This document shows positions 63,140 through 64,000 of a DNA stretch of 64,000 bases, piece after piece. The stretch is taken from positions 24,168 to 88,167 of the forward strand of contig JAKURV010000007.1 in the NCBI GenBank assembly GCA_022452035.1, written 5' to 3'. The position numbers and the translations under genes were made by a program. Positions within the stretch are counted from its first letter, which is position 1, and each line of letters opens with the position of its first letter. The notes beneath the pieces are model-generated. The model saw only the letters and a list, made by a program, of their open reading frames with translations. It made no database searches and was not told the origin of the DNA. Source of the DNA: Acidimicrobiales bacterium (GTDB lineage Bacteria; Actinomycetota; Acidimicrobiia; Acidimicrobiales; MedAcidi-G1).

Positions 63140-63768
63140 GCCCTCGGGGCCTTCCGGTAGCCGACAGCGGTGAGGGAGAGGCGCCGGAAGTTGGCAATGC
63201 TGGCGTCGTCTAGTTCCTGGCCCTCGAGGACGGCCCGGCAGTAGATCGGGCCGAGGAAGAACTGCTCGAGGTGGTCCACGTCGTCGACCCCGGTGATCTC
63301 CCCCCGGTCGAGCGCCCTGTGGAGGATCTGGCGCATGGCGGTCCAGCCGGATCGGCGGTCGGCGTCCATGGCTCGGCCGATCTCCGGATCGTGTACGGAA
63401 AGCTCGAGCAGGCTGGTCGCCACCTCACGGAACCCCTCCCGGTTGTAGGTGTCCCTGCGGTCGGCATACCACTGGTCGAGCTCGGTGGCGAAGTCCCCCA
63501 CGTCAACGACCTCAGCTCGGTGGCCCCACCGACTCAGAACGGCCCGGAAGACGGCCTTCTTGTCGGGCCACCGTCGGTAGATCGACGTCTTGGACACCCG
63601 GGCGGTTGAGGCCAGTCGATCGATGGTAAACGCCGACAGGCCACCGTCGGCCAGGAGCCAAATTGCCGTGTCCAGGATGGCTTCACCGCCCGGATCGGGC
63701 ACAGCGGCACTACCGACCGTCACCGGATCGTCACCCTCCGCCGTTGCGTCGACCCTGTTTTCTGCCAT
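63136..63768 (-). CDS. TetR-family transcriptional regulator
   Basis: 210 residues. The N-terminal HTH is AFTIDRLASTARVSKTSIYR followed by RWPDKKAVFRAVL, a standard TetR_N region around residues 45-80; the C-terminal ~120 residues are the divergent ligand domain. The ATG at 63768 begins MAENRVD; the frame to the left is promoter sequence. It is the first gene of a minus-strand operon with the amidohydrolase (4-base overlap), GTPase and serine hydrolase. A palindrome inside its promoter (63873-63884) implies autoregulation. Confidence 0.92.
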   Translation of the reverse strand: MAENRVDATAEGDDPVTVGSAAVPDPGGEAILDTAIWLLADGGLSAFTIDRLASTARVSKTSIYRRWPDKKAVFRAVLSRWGHRAEVVDVGDFATELDQWYADRRDTYNREGFREVATSLLELSVHDPEIGRAMDADRRSGWTAMRQILHRALDRGEITGVDDVDHLEQFFLGPIYCRAVLEGQELDDASIANFRRLSLTAVGYRKAPRA

Positions 63769-63863
63769 AGCGTCCCCATTTCGGAGCCGTACACCGTGTT
63801 CTCCGCCACCCTTTCGGACTCGACCGACCGTCACACTGTCGGCCGGGCCTTGGCGGTGGGGTG

Positions 63864-63891
63864 AGAATACAGTACGGTTCCGTATCGTCAA
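63864..63891 (-). promoter_or_regulatory. Sigma-70-like promoter with TetR-type operator in the spacer
   Basis: On the minus strand TTGACG (63891-63886) and TATTCT (63869-63864) are spaced by 16 bases. The spacer holds TACGG-tt-CCGTA (63873-63884), a 12-bp inverted repeat that would place a bound TetR dimer exactly between -35 and -10. This is the clearest promoter in the window and should drive the TetR operon; it may also affect the rightward gene at 63980. Confidence 0.7.
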
Positions 63892-63979
63892 CTCGGTAAG
63901 GCCGGTGTGCCCCGCTTCTGCGGTGGAGCACCGCCAACAGATTCTGACATCAACAATTTCCGAAACATGGAGGGGACCC

Positions 63980-64000
63980 ATGCGTCGATCACGACGTGTT
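63980..64000 (+). CDS. Start of an unidentified gene, cut by the right edge
   Basis: ATG at 63980 with a strong GGAGGGG six bases upstream; only MRRSRRV is visible. Basic residues right after the start would suit a signal peptide or membrane anchor. It is divergent from the TetR operon and may share its regulation. Confidence 0.6.

Overview
This 64 kb window is G+C-rich (about two thirds G+C by eye), almost entirely coding, and read in short co-directional runs with many start/stop overlaps. Gene content points to a chromosome of an actinobacterium. The clues are a two-subunit methylmalonyl-CoA mutase with its MeaB GTPase, three luciferase-like oxidoreductases of the kind that use F420 or flavin, a Ski2-like helicase of the actinobacterial DUF3516 type, frequent GTG/TTG starts, abundant acyl-CoA and amidohydrolase genes, and methylated-amine catabolism. 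A marine or aquatic member of the Acidimicrobiia is my best guess, but this is inference. No phage, insertion sequence, CRISPR array, rRNA or convincing tRNA was seen.

Left part (1-16 kb): the 3' end of a class I ribonucleotide reductase small subunit; an anchored PhoX-like (DUF839) protein; the propionate/methylmalonyl operon mutA-mutB-meaB on the minus strand; a long untranslated region; an F420-type oxidoreductase; an SDR; then a plus-strand run of epoxide hydrolase, alpha/beta hydrolase, formylglycine-generating enzyme, tRNA-dihydrouridine synthase and Maf. From 14.4 to 19.8 kb lies an iron island: a FetB-type permease facing an FbpC-FbpA-FbpB ferric import system, closed by a DtxR-family regulator.

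Middle (20-41 kb): thiolase-like protein, nitronate monooxygenase, SDR, acyl-CoA ligase and a small monooxygenase; a tightly coupled tag / luciferase-like / DUF3516 helicase run; a long minus-strand run of acyl-CoA dehydrogenase, orphan molybdopterin hydroxylase large subunit, aminotransferase, omega-amidase-like nitrilase and polyprenyl diphosphate synthase; then SRPBCC, luciferase-like and two convergent amidohydrolase-2 genes.

Right part (40-64 kb): Lrp regulator divergent from alanine dehydrogenase; L-2-hydroxyglutarate oxidase; kynureninase; a methylated-amine set (MttB-like protein without pyrrolysine interruption, dimethylglycine-dehydrogenase-like protein, sarcosine-oxidase-like protein); a CMD-like protein, RDD protein, phytanoyl-CoA-dioxygenase-like protein, MFS transporter, valyl-tRNA synthetase, enoyl-CoA hydratase and a YtcJ-like amidohydrolase; then a minus-strand, overlap-coupled operon of a TetR regulator, a second YtcJ-like amidohydrolase, a CobW-type GTPase and a serine hydrolase. 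The start of one more plus-strand gene is cut by the right edge.

Most interesting signals: an identical 16-base sequence containing a 13-bp palindrome just upstream of both mutA and the amidohydrolase at 37.8 kb; a TetR operator sitting inside a consensus-like promoter at 63.9 kb; repeated TGTTAGG elements and an inverted repeat in the iron island, together with altered metal ligands in its DtxR protein; and the regulator / amidohydrolase / metal-chaperone-like GTPase / serine hydrolase operon, which I do not recognise as a described system.
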